In this document: positions 17,376 through 26,539 of the stretch, in pieces
Numbering within the stretch: the stretch's first letter is position 1
How the letters are laid out: every line of letters starts with the position of its first letter
Source: Actinomadura opuntiae
GTDB lineage: Bacteria > Actinomycetota > Actinomycetes > Streptosporangiales > Streptosporangiaceae
Assembly: GCF_030283205.1 (NCBI RefSeq)
Contig: NZ_JASNWF010000015.1
Coordinates: forward strand, 218,424 to 282,423
DNA: 64,000 nt
Direction: 5' to 3'
Made by a program: the position numbers and the translations under genes
The notes under the pieces: generated by a model
What the model was told of the DNA's origin: nothing
Seen by the model: only the letters and a program-made list of their open reading frames with translations
Database searches by the model: none

Positions 17376-18023
17376 ATGACCTCCCCTGCCGTGCCGGTTG
17401 CCTCGCCTCCCATTAACGCGGGGGCCTTGGACGGGCCCTCGATCGACGGTTCCGCCTACCGGCAGGTCACCGACTTCGCCCGGCGCACTCCCTGGCTGCA
17501 CGGGTTCATGTCCGCCTACACCACTGCGGGGATCATCGCACTGTGCGTCCTGTTGGCGGCGGGGTGGTGGCTGGCCCGTCGCTCCGGCGACCTGGCTCAG
17601 ATGACTGCCGTCGCCTGGACCTGCTGCGGCACCGTGATCGCCGTTGCCGCCGGCCTGTGCCTCAAGCAAGTCTTCACCGAAACCCGGCCCTGCCTGGCCA
17701 TCCACGCCACCACCGTGCAAACCTGCCCCGGCCCTACCGACTACTCCTTCCCCTCCGACCACGCGACCGTCGCCTTCGCCCTCGCCGCCGGTATCTGGCT
17801 CGTCAATCACCGCCTCGGTCTCGTCGCCGCGCTGGCGGCCCTCCTGGAGGGGGTCTCCCGCGTCTACCTCGGCCAGCACTACCCCCACGACGTTGTCGCC
17901 GCGCTTGCGCTCTCCGCCCTCATCCTGTTCCCCGGATGGATTCTCGCCCGTCGGCCGCTGAACGGCGTCCTGCGCCGGGTCGCCCGCACCCCGCTCGCGC
18001 CTCTCCTGGCCACCAGGCACTGA
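17376..18023 (+). CDS. PAP2-family membrane phosphatase
   Basis: 215 residues from ATG 17376, with AAGGACG upstream. Motif 1 is degenerate but present (KQVFTETRPC), motif 2 is FPSDHATVAFALA (PSDH in place of PSGH, as in undecaprenyl-diphosphatase BcrC-like enzymes) and motif 3 is SRVYLGQHYPHDVVAAL. Five or six membrane helices. The PSDH form points to BcrC-type undecaprenyl diphosphate phosphatase, which recycles the cell-wall lipid carrier and can give bacitracin tolerance; this is a family inference. A strong promoter and operator palindrome lie upstream. Confidence 0.88.
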   Translation: MTSPAVPVASPPINAGALDGPSIDGSAYRQVTDFARRTPWLHGFMSAYTTAGIIALCVLLAAGWWLARRSGDLAQMTAVAWTCCGTVIAVAAGLCLKQVFTETRPCLAIHATTVQTCPGPTDYSFPSDHATVAFALAAGIWLVNHRLGLVAALAALLEGVSRVYLGQHYPHDVVAALALSALILFPGWILARRPLNGVLRRVARTPLAPLLATRH

Positions 18024-18454
18024 TCACCTCCTGAACCGTCGAGAGCATCGGGCCGCAGCAGGCCTCGACAGCCGATCCCCCGGCGGAGTTGTGCGGCCCG
18101 ATGCCGATCGCGATGAACAGGGCCACGCGTTCGGTTGGGGTGGCGGGTGCCGGTCGATGCTGGACCGGTGCCGGGTGTGGCACGGTGGCGACGTCCGGCC
18201 CTCGGGATGCTCACGAGTCCGGCGGGACGCGAAGATCCGGCGGTCGCAGTACGCGCCAGGCTGGCCACCGGCTGCCTACGACGAATCCGCAGTCCGCCCC
18301 ACACTCCGCCCCCAGGCACCAGCCTGCCCTCCCACCACAACACCGCCGATCGCCACCGCGCCTAGGATGCCCGAAATCTCAGATCCATCCCCTCCAGCAG
18401 CACCACCGCAATGCACCGCCCCAACCAGAGGAGCTTGGCCGCCTGTCACGACGA
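18024..18454. other. No gene recognised
   Basis: A minus-strand frame (about 18012-18183) reads ERVALFIAIGIGPHNSAGGS, which looks faintly protein-like but has no start context or family match. The rest is Pro/Arg-rich in every frame. It may hold the promoter-distal remains of a decayed gene. Confidence 0.4.
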
Positions 18455-18498
18455 ACTTCTACAAGCGTGTAGACGTTCACGTTCAGCTTCCCTATGCT
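18455..18498 (+). promoter_or_regulatory. Operator-like palindrome and promoter before the lyase gene
   Basis: The 22-bp imperfect palindrome at 18455-18476 (ACTTCTA-CAAGCGTG-TAGACGT) closely matches the one at 17260-17281. It overlaps a -35-like box TAGACG (18470-18475), followed after 17 bases by -10 box TATGCT (18493-18498). Repressor binding would block polymerase. The shared half-site is CTTCTACA. Confidence 0.6.
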
Positions 18499-18563
18499 CA
18501 CCGTGAGCGTTCGAACTGGCGCTGACACCAATCGCTGGTACCGACATCACCGGGGGATCACGC

Positions 18564-19424
18564 ATGACCACGACGACACCATCGACCCGCGGCGCCGGGC
18601 ACCGCCTCCGCCAGGACGTCAGGGCTGCGGGAGTCACGCCTCTCGTCGGCGTGTTCGACATGTTCTCCGCAACCATCGCCGCACAGCACTTCGACGGGCT
18701 GTTCGTCTCCGGCTTCGGGTTCGCCGCCTCCCACTACGGCCTGCCCGACATCGGCTTCATCGCGTGGCCTGACATGGTCGCGTTCGTGTCCCGGCTCCGC
18801 CCGGCCTTCCCGCATCACCACCTGCTCGTCGACATCGACGACGGCTACGTCGACTCCGAGGTGGCCTGCCACGTCGTCGGGCACCTGGAGGCCATCGGCG
18901 CCTCCGGCGTCATCATCGAGGACCAGAAGCGCCCGCGCCGCTGCGGGCACGCGGACGGCAAGCTGATCCTGCCGCTGGAGGAGTACCTGGCCAAGCTCGA
19001 GATGGTCCTGGCGACCCGCCGCGACTTGCTCGTCGTCGCCCGCACCGACGCCACCGAGGACGAGGAGATCCAGCGCCGCGCGGAGGCGCTGGCCGCCACC
19101 GACGCCGACGTGATCCTCGTCGACGGCGTGCGCAGCGCCCACGCCATCCGGCGAATCCGCGAAGTGATCGGCGACAAGCCGCTGCTGTTCAACCAGATCG
19201 CCGGCGGCAAGTCGCCGCGGCTCTCGCTGACCGACCTCACCGCTCTCGGCGTGGACGTCGCCATCTACAGCACGCCTTGCCTGTTCGCCGCGCAAACTGC
19301 CATCGAGCAGTCGCTTCAGGACCTGAAGAAGGCTGACGGGCTGCTGCCGGAGCACTCCATCGGCGTCGCCCACTCCACCGCCCTTCTCGAAGGCAACATC
19401 AGCCGCCACCACAGCCCGGCCTAA
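18564..19424 (+). CDS. Isocitrate lyase/PEP mutase superfamily enzyme
   Basis: 286 residues with a TIM-barrel of the ICL/PEPM superfamily. Visible motifs: PLVGVFDMFSATIA and FVSGFGFAAS near the N-terminus, metal-site acids in LLVDIDDGYVDSEVA, and the active-site loop IIEDQKRPRRCGHADGK. The RCGH tetrad corresponds to the K(K/R)CGH signature of lyases, including the catalytic Cys, rather than the EDK-NS loop of PEP mutase. It is likely a C-C lyase on a 2-methyl-(iso)citrate or dimethylmalate-like substrate; specificity is unknown. It stands alone, with an operator shared with the PAP2 gene 1.2 kb upstream. Confidence 0.83.
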   Translation: MTTTTPSTRGAGHRLRQDVRAAGVTPLVGVFDMFSATIAAQHFDGLFVSGFGFAASHYGLPDIGFIAWPDMVAFVSRLRPAFPHHHLLVDIDDGYVDSEVACHVVGHLEAIGASGVIIEDQKRPRRCGHADGKLILPLEEYLAKLEMVLATRRDLLVVARTDATEDEEIQRRAEALAATDADVILVDGVRSAHAIRRIREVIGDKPLLFNQIAGGKSPRLSLTDLTALGVDVAIYSTPCLFAAQTAIEQSLQDLKKADGLLPEHSIGVAHSTALLEGNISRHHSPA

Positions 19425-19555
19425 GACCGGACTATGGCGGGCGGCTCGTCCCGCGCCGCGTGGAAAGCTGGAGCGGGCCACCCGTCCAGCCGGACTCGAT
19501 CGCCACGTTGAAGCTGACCAGCGGCGCGGCGCGTCCCCGCGACCTGTCCACGGCT

Positions 19556-21796
19556 TCAGCCGCCCCGGCCCCCGGGGCTCCCGGGTGACGTGCGCTCAGT
19601 CGTCGCCAGGAAGATCCTTTCCACGGTGCGCTCCGCCGCATGACCGTCGTCCCAGGGGCAGAACCGGGCGCGGAAGGCGGCGCGGGCCTTGGCCGCCGTG
19701 TCGCTCCACGGCTCGCCGGTCCGGAACGCCTCGATCAGCTCATCCTCGGTGCGGGCCAGCACGCCGGGCGGGGAGGCGATGATGTCGAAGTTGACGCCCC
19801 TGGTGAGCCGGTAGGTCTCCCAGTCGTTGGCGAGGACGACGATCGGCCGGCCCCCTAGGACGGCATAATCGAACATGATCGAGGAATAGTCGGTCAGCAG
19901 CACGTCGGAGGCGATGCACAGGTCCTCGACCGACGGGTGACCGGAGACGTCCATCACCAGTTCGTGGTGCAGGCCGTTTCCCGCTGTCGGATAGTAATAG
20001 TGGGAGCGCAGCAGCAGGACATACTGATCGCCGAGTTCGCGGATGAACCGTTCGACGTCGAACATCGGCCGGTACTCATCTCGGTACTCCCGGTGCGTCG
20101 GGGCGTACAGGATCGCCTTCTTGCCCTCAGGGACGCCGAGCCGAGCGCGCAGCCGGGCCCGCTCGTCTGGGGTCGCCGCGGCGAGCCGGTCGTTGCGCGG
20201 ATATCCGATCTCCAGTATCTCGTAGCGGCAGGGGAAGCTGCGGCGCCACGCCTCGCTGGACAGCGGGTTGGACGACACCAGGAAATCCCAGCGGTCGGCG
20301 CGGACGAGTTGGGCATGGAAGTCCAGCCCCTTGGCGCCAACGGGGAAGGCCATCTGGTCCAGCCCCATCTTCTTCAGCGGGGTGCCATGCTGAGTCATGA
20401 CGTGCACCTGCCCGGGACGCTTGCTGACCGCGTTCGGGAACGTGACGTTGTTGACGAAGTACTTCGCCCGCGCCATCACCCGCAGATACCGCAGGGTGCC
20501 GGGCGCGACATGGTCCACACCGTCCGGCACGGGGCCGGGGGCTCCCGGTTTCACGACCCAGACACCGCGCAGGTGCGGCGCGATCTCCGTGGCCTTCTCG
20601 TAGATGGCGGCCGGATTGCACGAGACACCGCGATACCAGTACGCGGCGTACACCACGAGGTTCTCATCGATCGGCATGCGCAGTTGCACGCGGTAGTAGA
20701 GACGGCCGAGTAGCCGTCTGCCCGTGCGCATGGCGCGCCGCACAGGCCGGACGGCCGCCCTCGGGAGCGTCCTGGCTCCCCGCCGAGCCCCGAGGAGCGT
20801 GACGGCCACCTGGTACGGCCGGTACGCGCCCCTCTCCAGCAAGCGGTACTTCACGGCCTTCAGCCGACCGCCCGGGACACCGTCCCCAGCCGGACGACGG
20901 CGCCGGTAGAACTCGGTGAGGCGGCCGAAGAAGTCGGCGCGGTCCGATGGGGAGATCCGGTCGCCGCATTCCAGGATCATCAGCGCGTGCCCGACCACCC
21001 GGTCGAACATCAGCCCGCGGAACGGCTCGGTGCCGGGATGGGAGTCCATGAACGCGAAGATCCGCTCGTACTGGTCGAAGGCGTCGAAGTGGCGGCGGCT
21101 CGCGCTGCTCGTGATGCCCCCGGACCGGCGCTGCCGGTAGACGTAGCAGACCCGATCCAGCAGGCTCAGCCGCCCGGCCGCCATCAGAAGCGGGAAGGAG
21201 ACGTTGAGGTCCTCGTAGTAGCCGGGACTGAAACGCCGCCCCAGTTCGAGCAGGTAGTCGCGGCGGATCACCTTGTTCCAGACCGCCATCATGATCCGCA
21301 GGACGCTGGGACGCTCCGCGCAGGTGAAGGTGTCGGGCGCGGGCGGGTCCCGGAAGTAGCGGCCGCCGGAATTCGGTACGCGGGTGCCGTCCCACAGCTC
21401 GCGCTCGTGGTCGACGACCAGTACGTCGGGCCGGGTCGTCCTCAGCCGGGCGAGGATCGCCCGGACCGCTCCCTCCTCGGCGTGGTCGTCGCTGTCGAAG
21501 AACCAGACGTAGTCGCCCGCCGCCATCTCGAGCCCGAGATTGCGGGCCTGCCCGAGCCCGACGTTGCGGTCCAGGTGCCGGACGCGGAGCCGGGGATCGG
21601 CTGCGGCCATCTCGTCGAGGATCGTGCCGCAGTTGTCAGGCGAGCAGTCGTCTACGGCGATGACTTCCAGGTCGGTGACGGACAGGTCGAGGATCGATTC
21701 GAGGCACTGGCGTACATAACCCTCTACCTCGTAGACGGGCACGATGACGCTGAGGGCGGGGCCGCCGGATCGGGCGGTGCTTTCGGGTGCGGGCAT
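19556..21796 (-). CDS. GT2 glycosyltransferase fused to CDP-glycerol phosphotransferase (TagF-like)
   Basis: About 746 residues from ATG 21796 (AGGGA upstream; a longer frame begins at 21892). Residues about 12-230 are a GT-A family 2 glycosyltransferase (ALSVIVPVYEVEGYVRQCLE, AVDDCSPDN, YVWFFDSDDHA with the DxD). Residues about 380-730 are a glycero/polyol-phosphotransferase of the TagF type (VHVMTQHGTPLKKMG, ILYAPTHREYRDEY, ASDVLLTDYSSIMFDYAVLG, GGRPIVVL). It polymerises or primes a teichoic-acid-like glycopolymer at the inner membrane face. Such bifunctional proteins are known in actinomycetes. It is convergent with the lyase gene. Confidence 0.9.
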   Translation of the reverse strand: MPAPESTARSGGPALSVIVPVYEVEGYVRQCLESILDLSVTDLEVIAVDDCSPDNCGTILDEMAAADPRLRVRHLDRNVGLGQARNLGLEMAAGDYVWFFDSDDHAEEGAVRAILARLRTTRPDVLVVDHERELWDGTRVPNSGGRYFRDPPAPDTFTCAERPSVLRIMMAVWNKVIRRDYLLELGRRFSPGYYEDLNVSFPLLMAAGRLSLLDRVCYVYRQRRSGGITSSASRRHFDAFDQYERIFAFMDSHPGTEPFRGLMFDRVVGHALMILECGDRISPSDRADFFGRLTEFYRRRRPAGDGVPGGRLKAVKYRLLERGAYRPYQVAVTLLGARRGARTLPRAAVRPVRRAMRTGRRLLGRLYYRVQLRMPIDENLVVYAAYWYRGVSCNPAAIYEKATEIAPHLRGVWVVKPGAPGPVPDGVDHVAPGTLRYLRVMARAKYFVNNVTFPNAVSKRPGQVHVMTQHGTPLKKMGLDQMAFPVGAKGLDFHAQLVRADRWDFLVSSNPLSSEAWRRSFPCRYEILEIGYPRNDRLAAATPDERARLRARLGVPEGKKAILYAPTHREYRDEYRPMFDVERFIRELGDQYVLLLRSHYYYPTAGNGLHHELVMDVSGHPSVEDLCIASDVLLTDYSSIMFDYAVLGGRPIVVLANDWETYRLTRGVNFDIIASPPGVLARTEDELIEAFRTGEPWSDTAAKARAAFRARFCPWDDGHAAERTVERIFLATTERTSPGSPGGRGG

Positions 21797-22184
21797 CGCC
21801 GGTCCCTGGTGATGAGGGACGTGTGGTCGGCTTTCCGGGCTTTCGCGATCGGCCGGCGGCCCGTCCACGCCGGAGGCGTCCTCTGCGGTCACAGCCTGGA
21901 TATGCGCTGCTCAGCCCGGTGCAAACGTGGCGCATCGACCATTCGATCCACAATCTACTACAGCGATCGTAGTTCGCCCGCACTCTTGGCCGGGACGGCT
22001 CAGCCCACCCTTCCCTCGGCCCACCCCTTCCCGAGGGCCGCCCGTCGGGCGCCCTGTCCAGCCGTTCGACGGCCAGACCGTACAGATCCTCGGTCCGGCG
22101 CAGCACGCCCGCGCCCGTCCAAACGGTCCGGCACGAGGTCACCGAACTTGAACGTCACCCGGTAGCGGTCCGTACCGACAAGAG

Positions 22185-22478
22185 GTGTCTCAAGAGCTGG
22201 AGAGGTGACGCGCCGTCCTCATAGACGGTCTTCCAATTGCCGTACCGCTCGGGCAGATCCCGCCACGGCACACCGGTGGCCAACTTCCACAAAATCCCGT
22301 TCAGCACCGTGCGGTGATCAACCCACCGGCCGCCCTGGACGGGTTGCGCAGGCAACAGCGGCTCGATCCGCCGCCACGCCGCATCGGTCAACTCATGCCG
22401 TCGCACCACGACACACCATCAACCCACACCCACCAGATCGTCCTCAGCACAACACCAAGATCTACCGGACAGGGCCTA
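22185..22478 (-). mobile_element. IS5-type element fragment
   Basis: The minus-strand frame from 22409 encodes the transposase N-terminus (MVRRHELTDAAWRRIEPLLP, VDHRTVLNGILWKLATGVPW) and stops after about 75 residues. A probable terminal repeat, AGGCCCTGTCCGGTAGATCT on the minus strand, lies at about 22470-22485, similar in style to the tip of the element at 8231. The rest of the element is gone. Confidence 0.75.
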
Positions 22479-22483
22479 GGAGC

Positions 22484-22682
22484 AGGATGGAGGCCGGCCT
22501 GGACGCATCGATCGGCACCGTCGGCGACGCCCTGGACAACGCCCTCATGGAGTCCCAGATCGGCCTGTTCAAAACAGAGCCCATCGAGCCTCCACCGAAC
22601 CCGGCGCAGTGCACCCCAATGAATACCCCACCCAGAACGCGGCGCCATCCCAGTCTGTCCACTCAGCCAACCGGCCAGGATG
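22484..22682 (+). pseudogene. IS3-family transposase fragment
   Basis: SIGTVGDALDNALMESQIGL-FKTE is the conserved C-terminal motif of IS3-family OrfB (S-GSVGDAYDNALMES-IGLFKTEL), here starting abruptly after the IS5 tip. The final part is in another frame (EYPTQNAAPSQSVHSANRPG). Inactive remnant. Confidence 0.75.
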
Positions 22683-22701
22683 ATCCCAGCGGAGCGTTGC
22701 A

Positions 22702-23286
22702 TCACTCGGGAGCGGGCCATTCCTCGGCCAGGAGCGCGTATGAGAGACCGTCGAGCCATCCCCTGGTGCGGTGGAGTGAGTCTCTCACCGTGTGCTGTTC
22801 GCGGCGCATCCCGACCCGCTCCATCAGCCGCCATGAAGGTTCGTTGTCATAGAAACAGTCGGCGTGCAGGCGGCGCAGGCCAAGACTCCCGAAGGAGATG
22901 TCGATGAGGGCGCGTACCGCTTCGGTGGCGTAGCCCTTGCCGCCGTAGGAGGGATCCAACGTCCACCCCAGCTCTCCTTGGACGCTTTTCGCCTGGTCAG
23001 CGACCTCCTCCTGGGTCCAAGCGTCCTGGACCTGCAGCGTTAGATCGCCGATCACCCGGCCGTCCAGTTCGATGATGAGCAGGTCTGCCAGCCGCTCCTG
23101 GCGGAGAAAACGCTGACGGTAGTCGTCGTACGTCGTCGTGGCGACCCTGACCCATTCGTGAGTCTCCGGCAGCTGCTGGTAGGCCCAGGTCGCGTCCACG
23201 TCGTCGGGGGTAGCCCGGCGCAACAGCAGTCGGTCGGTGGAAATCGGCCAGTCCAGCGTGTCAAGAGGTTGGTGCATGGGCTTCAT
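22702..23286 (-). CDS. GNAT-family N-acetyltransferase (RimJ/RimL type)
   Basis: 194 residues, possibly starting at 23277 (MHQPLDTLDWPI). It has the fold order of RimJ/RimL acetyltransferases: TDRLLLRRATPDDVDATWAY, IELDGRVIGDLTLQV, GELGWTLDPSYGGKGYATEA (acetyl-CoA pyrophosphate loop, here YGGKGYAT), and RLHADCFYDNEPSWRLMERV with GMRREQH. The substrate could be a protein N-terminus, an amino sugar or a drug. It looks intact despite being surrounded by remnants. Confidence 0.85.
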   Translation of the reverse strand: MKPMHQPLDTLDWPISTDRLLLRRATPDDVDATWAYQQLPETHEWVRVATTTYDDYRQRFLRQERLADLLIIELDGRVIGDLTLQVQDAWTQEEVADQAKSVQGELGWTLDPSYGGKGYATEAVRALIDISFGSLGLRRLHADCFYDNEPSWRLMERVGMRREQHTVRDSLHRTRGWLDGLSYALLAEEWPAPE

Positions 23287-23341
23287 GCTGGCAGAGAGCC
23301 GTGGTCATACAAAGCGGATTACTGCGGGCGGCGAGGAGGTG

Positions 23342-23500
23342 ATGGCGCCGCTGCTGCGCGCCGCGCTGTTCTACGTCACCACCGCCAGCGGCGACCTGGC
23401 CGCTGCCCGAGCCGAACTGGCCGACCTGCACACCCATCTGCGCGCCCGCCCGCCGCTGGGCCACGGCGAAGGGAAACAGGTACTTATGGACGTCGCCTGA
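23342..23500 (+). CDS. Small hypothetical protein (52 aa)
   Basis: ATG at 23342 follows GAGGAGG with suitable spacing. Sequence MAPLLRAALFYVTTASGDLA continues as an amphipathic helix (AAARAELADLHTHLRARPPL) and ends GHGEGKQVLMDVA. No family is recognised. It could be a genuine small protein or the tail of a lost gene. Confidence 0.4.
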   Translation: MAPLLRAALFYVTTASGDLAAARAELADLHTHLRARPPLGHGEGKQVLMDVA

Positions 23501-23571
23501 TCAATACTCACGGGCGCGAGGTGTTCGTCCGCCCGGAGGCCTCCCGTTTTGGTCGTTCGCGTCGCTAACGG

Positions 23572-24588
23572 AAGTCCCGGTGGCCTTGGCGGCTTCGGGC
23601 AGAGCAGCATCAGGTCTCCGAAGACCCGACAGATCGTCAGGGAGGCGGTTTACCCTCCGGTCATGACCCCCGTCCAGGCAAACGACCCAATCCGAAGAAG
23701 GACAAGAGCGCGCGCCGGCGGCGCGGCTCCAAGCCCGGCACCTTCACCACCGGCTTCCTGGATCCCGGGCAGCGTGATCGGCTGAATCGGTCGACGCTCC
23801 AGGCCAAAGACGCGCCACCAGAATCGTTGCTGGTGGTGCTGCTCACGGTGACCTGGGCCGACGCCCAGAGCGGCCAGAGCGCTCACCACTGCGTCGACTC
23901 CTGCCGCACCCTCGGATACGCGCTGGGGCACCTCGGCGTGGCCACCGAGCTGCGCGCCGCCGGGGTCGTCATGCACCATCAGCGGACCGGGATGACGACC
24001 TCCTGCGCTCCGGTCATGCCGTCCTGGCGGAACCGCAACGAGCTCGATGGGCACTGCCTGCTGACCATCCCCGACCAGGGCCGGTACATCGATGCGACCA
24101 TCGAGCAGTTCCCCGGCATGTCGCAGCTCCGCGCGGGTCCGGCGGTCGGCCGGTTCGGAGCCCTCCCGGACCCGACCACCGGCGAGATCAGCGACGTAGG
24201 AGACTTGATGGGACGGCCACCCGCCGGCACCAGCATCGCGCTGCCGCGCGGCGACCGGGTCCTGGTCTACACCCTCAGCCCTGATGCCGGGTCCAAGGTC
24301 ATCACCGAGCACCCGACCGTGACGACATTCGCCGCGTAGCACCGCCGGGCCGCGCTGAACCTGCTGGCCGTCACGCTGAGCGCGCTGAGCGACCACGAGA
24401 GCGGGCTCGGGAAGAAGCTCCGCGCGATTCCGCTGCCGCGTCTGCAGGCACTCCTGGACGCCATCGACGGCATGCCCACGACCCGCGCCGACAACCAGGA
24501 CGTGCTCTTCACGCTCGGCGGCCGGACGCTGCGCCTGGAAGAGGTCCCACTCCCGGACGACCTCCCGCCCGCCGCCACCCCGAACTGA
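23572..24588 (+). pseudogene. Hypothetical protein, no start and an in-frame amber codon
   Basis: One continuous plus frame encodes a basic N-terminus (GKRPNPKKDKSARRRRGSKP), then FLDPGQRDRLNRSTLQAKDA and a globular region (LLVVLLTVTWADAQSGQSAH to PTVTTFAA) before TAG at 24337-24339. The same frame goes on as HRRAALNLLAVTLSALSDHE and ends at TGA 24586-24588. No ATG or GTG precedes the conserved part in this frame; the ATG at 23663 is in another frame. A CAG to TAG change and a lost start would explain it. The domain around VTWADAQSG is not recognised. Confidence 0.5.
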
Positions 24589-24590
24589 TC

Positions 24591-24951
24591 ATGAGAGAGT
24601 TCATGAATCGGCTGCTGCGCAGCCTGGACGGAGAGCGGCCGCGCTTCGGATACGGCCGCTACGGCCGCCCGCTGTGGGACGAACGATGCCGTGACGCCGA
24701 ACGCATCCGCCGCGCGCTACGCAAGGCCAAGATCCGCGAGTTCGGCGAGGACGGTGGCTTCTCCGTCGAGCAGCCTGCTGAAGACGGTGGCCCCTACACC
24801 GTCGCCGCCGCACTCGATGATGACGAGGACCTGGAGGCGGTGATGGCCGACTACAGGCGTGCGCTCGCCGCTCAAGGATGGCGGATCGGGCCCGACACCG
24901 GCCCAGACCCCCCAACCGCAGATCCTGGAAGTCTGGATCACCCCGGGCTGA
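24591..24951 (+). pseudogene. Hypothetical protein, frameshifted near its end
   Basis: ATG 24591 or 24603 lies just after the previous stop. The product begins MNRLLRSLDGERPRFGYGRY and has a helical acidic middle (DDDEDLEAVMADYRRALAAQ). Near 24895-24910, at a C-rich run, a one-base shift would give the natural-looking ending QILEVWITPG with a stop at 24951; the uninterrupted frame instead runs into Arg-rich translation. Family unknown; probably co-transcribed with the preceding gene when intact. Confidence 0.45.
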
Positions 24952-25043
24952 CCGGACCTGCCGGAACGAGAACGGAGCGGGTCCGGTCCCTGGCCGGATC
25001 CGCCGCGGATCGCCGGCGGACCGGGTCCCGTTGTGCTGGTCCC

Positions 25044-26432
25044 ATGACAACCTTCATCGCGCAGATCGTCGTGCCGTTGGTGGTCGCCGCACTCAACGCC
25101 GCAGTGGGCTTGCGAGTCGCCCACGCCAGCTTGCCCCGGCCGCGCCGGTGCCCGCCCCTCGGCGATCACGCAGGTCGCCGAAGAGAACGGCCTCGCCCTT
25201 GGCTGCTCCCCGGCCGCCGTGGGTAGGTGGCTCAATGGAGCGATCCCGCTGCCGCAGAGCATCGCCGTCGCAGTCGCAGCGTTCGCGTGGCTGCTGGACC
25301 GCCCCGGCCCGTCCGCCGCCGACCTGGGCTGGCCGACAACGCCGGCCGTCATGCCCGACGACCCTGGCGCGGGGACCCCGTCGCCTGGCTCACCCGACTA
25401 GGACACGACGACATGCTCCACCGCCGCACCACGCTCACCCTCGGCCTGTACGCTCTGGCCGAGGCCGCCCTTCCCCGCCCCGCCCACGCCATCACCTCGC
25501 GAACCGGCCCATCCCGCCGCGGCGGCGCCGGCGACGTCGGCCGCATCCGTGAGACGACCGCGGCGTTCGGACGGCTGGACGACCTGTACGGCGGCGGGCA
25601 CGCCCGAGGCGCCGTCGCCGCCTACCTGGCCGGCGACGTCGCGCCGCTACTGCGCGGAACCACCGGCCGAGCCCGCCCCGCCCTGTTCACCGCCGCCGCC
25701 CAACTGGCCTACCTCGCCGGCTGGATGAGCGCGGACATGATGCGCCCCGGCCTGGCGCAGCGCTACTACATCATGGCGGTCCGCCTGGCCGACGAGGCCG
25801 GCGACGACCTGATGCGCTCGACGGCGCTACGCAGCCTGGCGGTCCAGGCGGTCGAACTCGGCCATCACCGCGTCGGCCGCGACCTCGCCGACGCGGCCGC
25901 CGACGGCATCCGCACCAGATCACCCGCTCGAACCAGAGCATGGATCACCGGCATGTGCGCCGAGGCCGCCGCCGCCACCCACGACCAACGCCGCGCGCAC
26001 ACGCTCCTGCGGACCGCCGAAACCGAGTTGGAACACGCCGACTCCCGCCCCGACAACGCCGTGACCGCCAACTACCGCCGCGAATCGTTCGCCCATCAGG
26101 TCGGGTTGACCCTGACCCACCTCGGGGACCTCAGCGGCGCCGAGGAACACTTCGCCGCCTCCCTCCATTCCCGCCGGCCGGTCGAACGGCGGACCCGCGC
26201 CCTGATCGGTGCCCGGCTGGCGCTGACGCAACTGAACCGGCAACACCCGGACGTCGCGGCACGGACCGTGCTGAACCTGCGCGACGACCTGTCGGGCGTA
26301 GAGTCCAAACGCGTCCACCAGACCCTGTCGAAGATCTGCACCACATGGCGCAACGCCACAACCGACGACCCGATCGGCGAAGCCGACCGGCTGCTGGCGA
26401 CCCTCGCCGGAACCGGCGGACCCGGCCGATAG
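25044..26432 (+). pseudogene. HTH-TPR type regulator, broken by frameshifts
   Basis: Three frames together make one regulator: MTTFIAQIVVPLVVAALNAA (frame from 25044), an HTH-like part (AITQVAEENGLALGCSPAAV, GRWLNGAIP) ending at TAG 25401, and a 340-residue helical-repeat part from about 25413 (MLHRRTTLTLGLYALAEAAL) to 26432. The last part has TPR-like repeats (LAQRYYIMAVRLADEAGDDL, RAHTLLRTAETELEHADS, LSGAEEHFAASLHSRRP), as in actinomycete XRE-family regulators with C-terminal tetratricopeptide domains. The 25413 ATG could allow the C-terminal domain to be made alone. Confidence 0.6.
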
Positions 26433-26539
26433 GGCCCGCGTTGCCGGGTGGCACCCCCGCCGTAGACTCCGTGCCGAAGCAGGCGACCCTTCCCCGTCGC
26501 GATCGCAGATTGGACGGGGAGAGCCATGCGCATCTGGGT

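Noticed and set aside
18564..19424. PEP mutase, hence phosphonate biosynthesis
   Set aside because: The active-site loop has the lyase-type RCGH tetrad, not the PEP mutase EDK-NS form, and no phosphonopyruvate decarboxylase is nearby.
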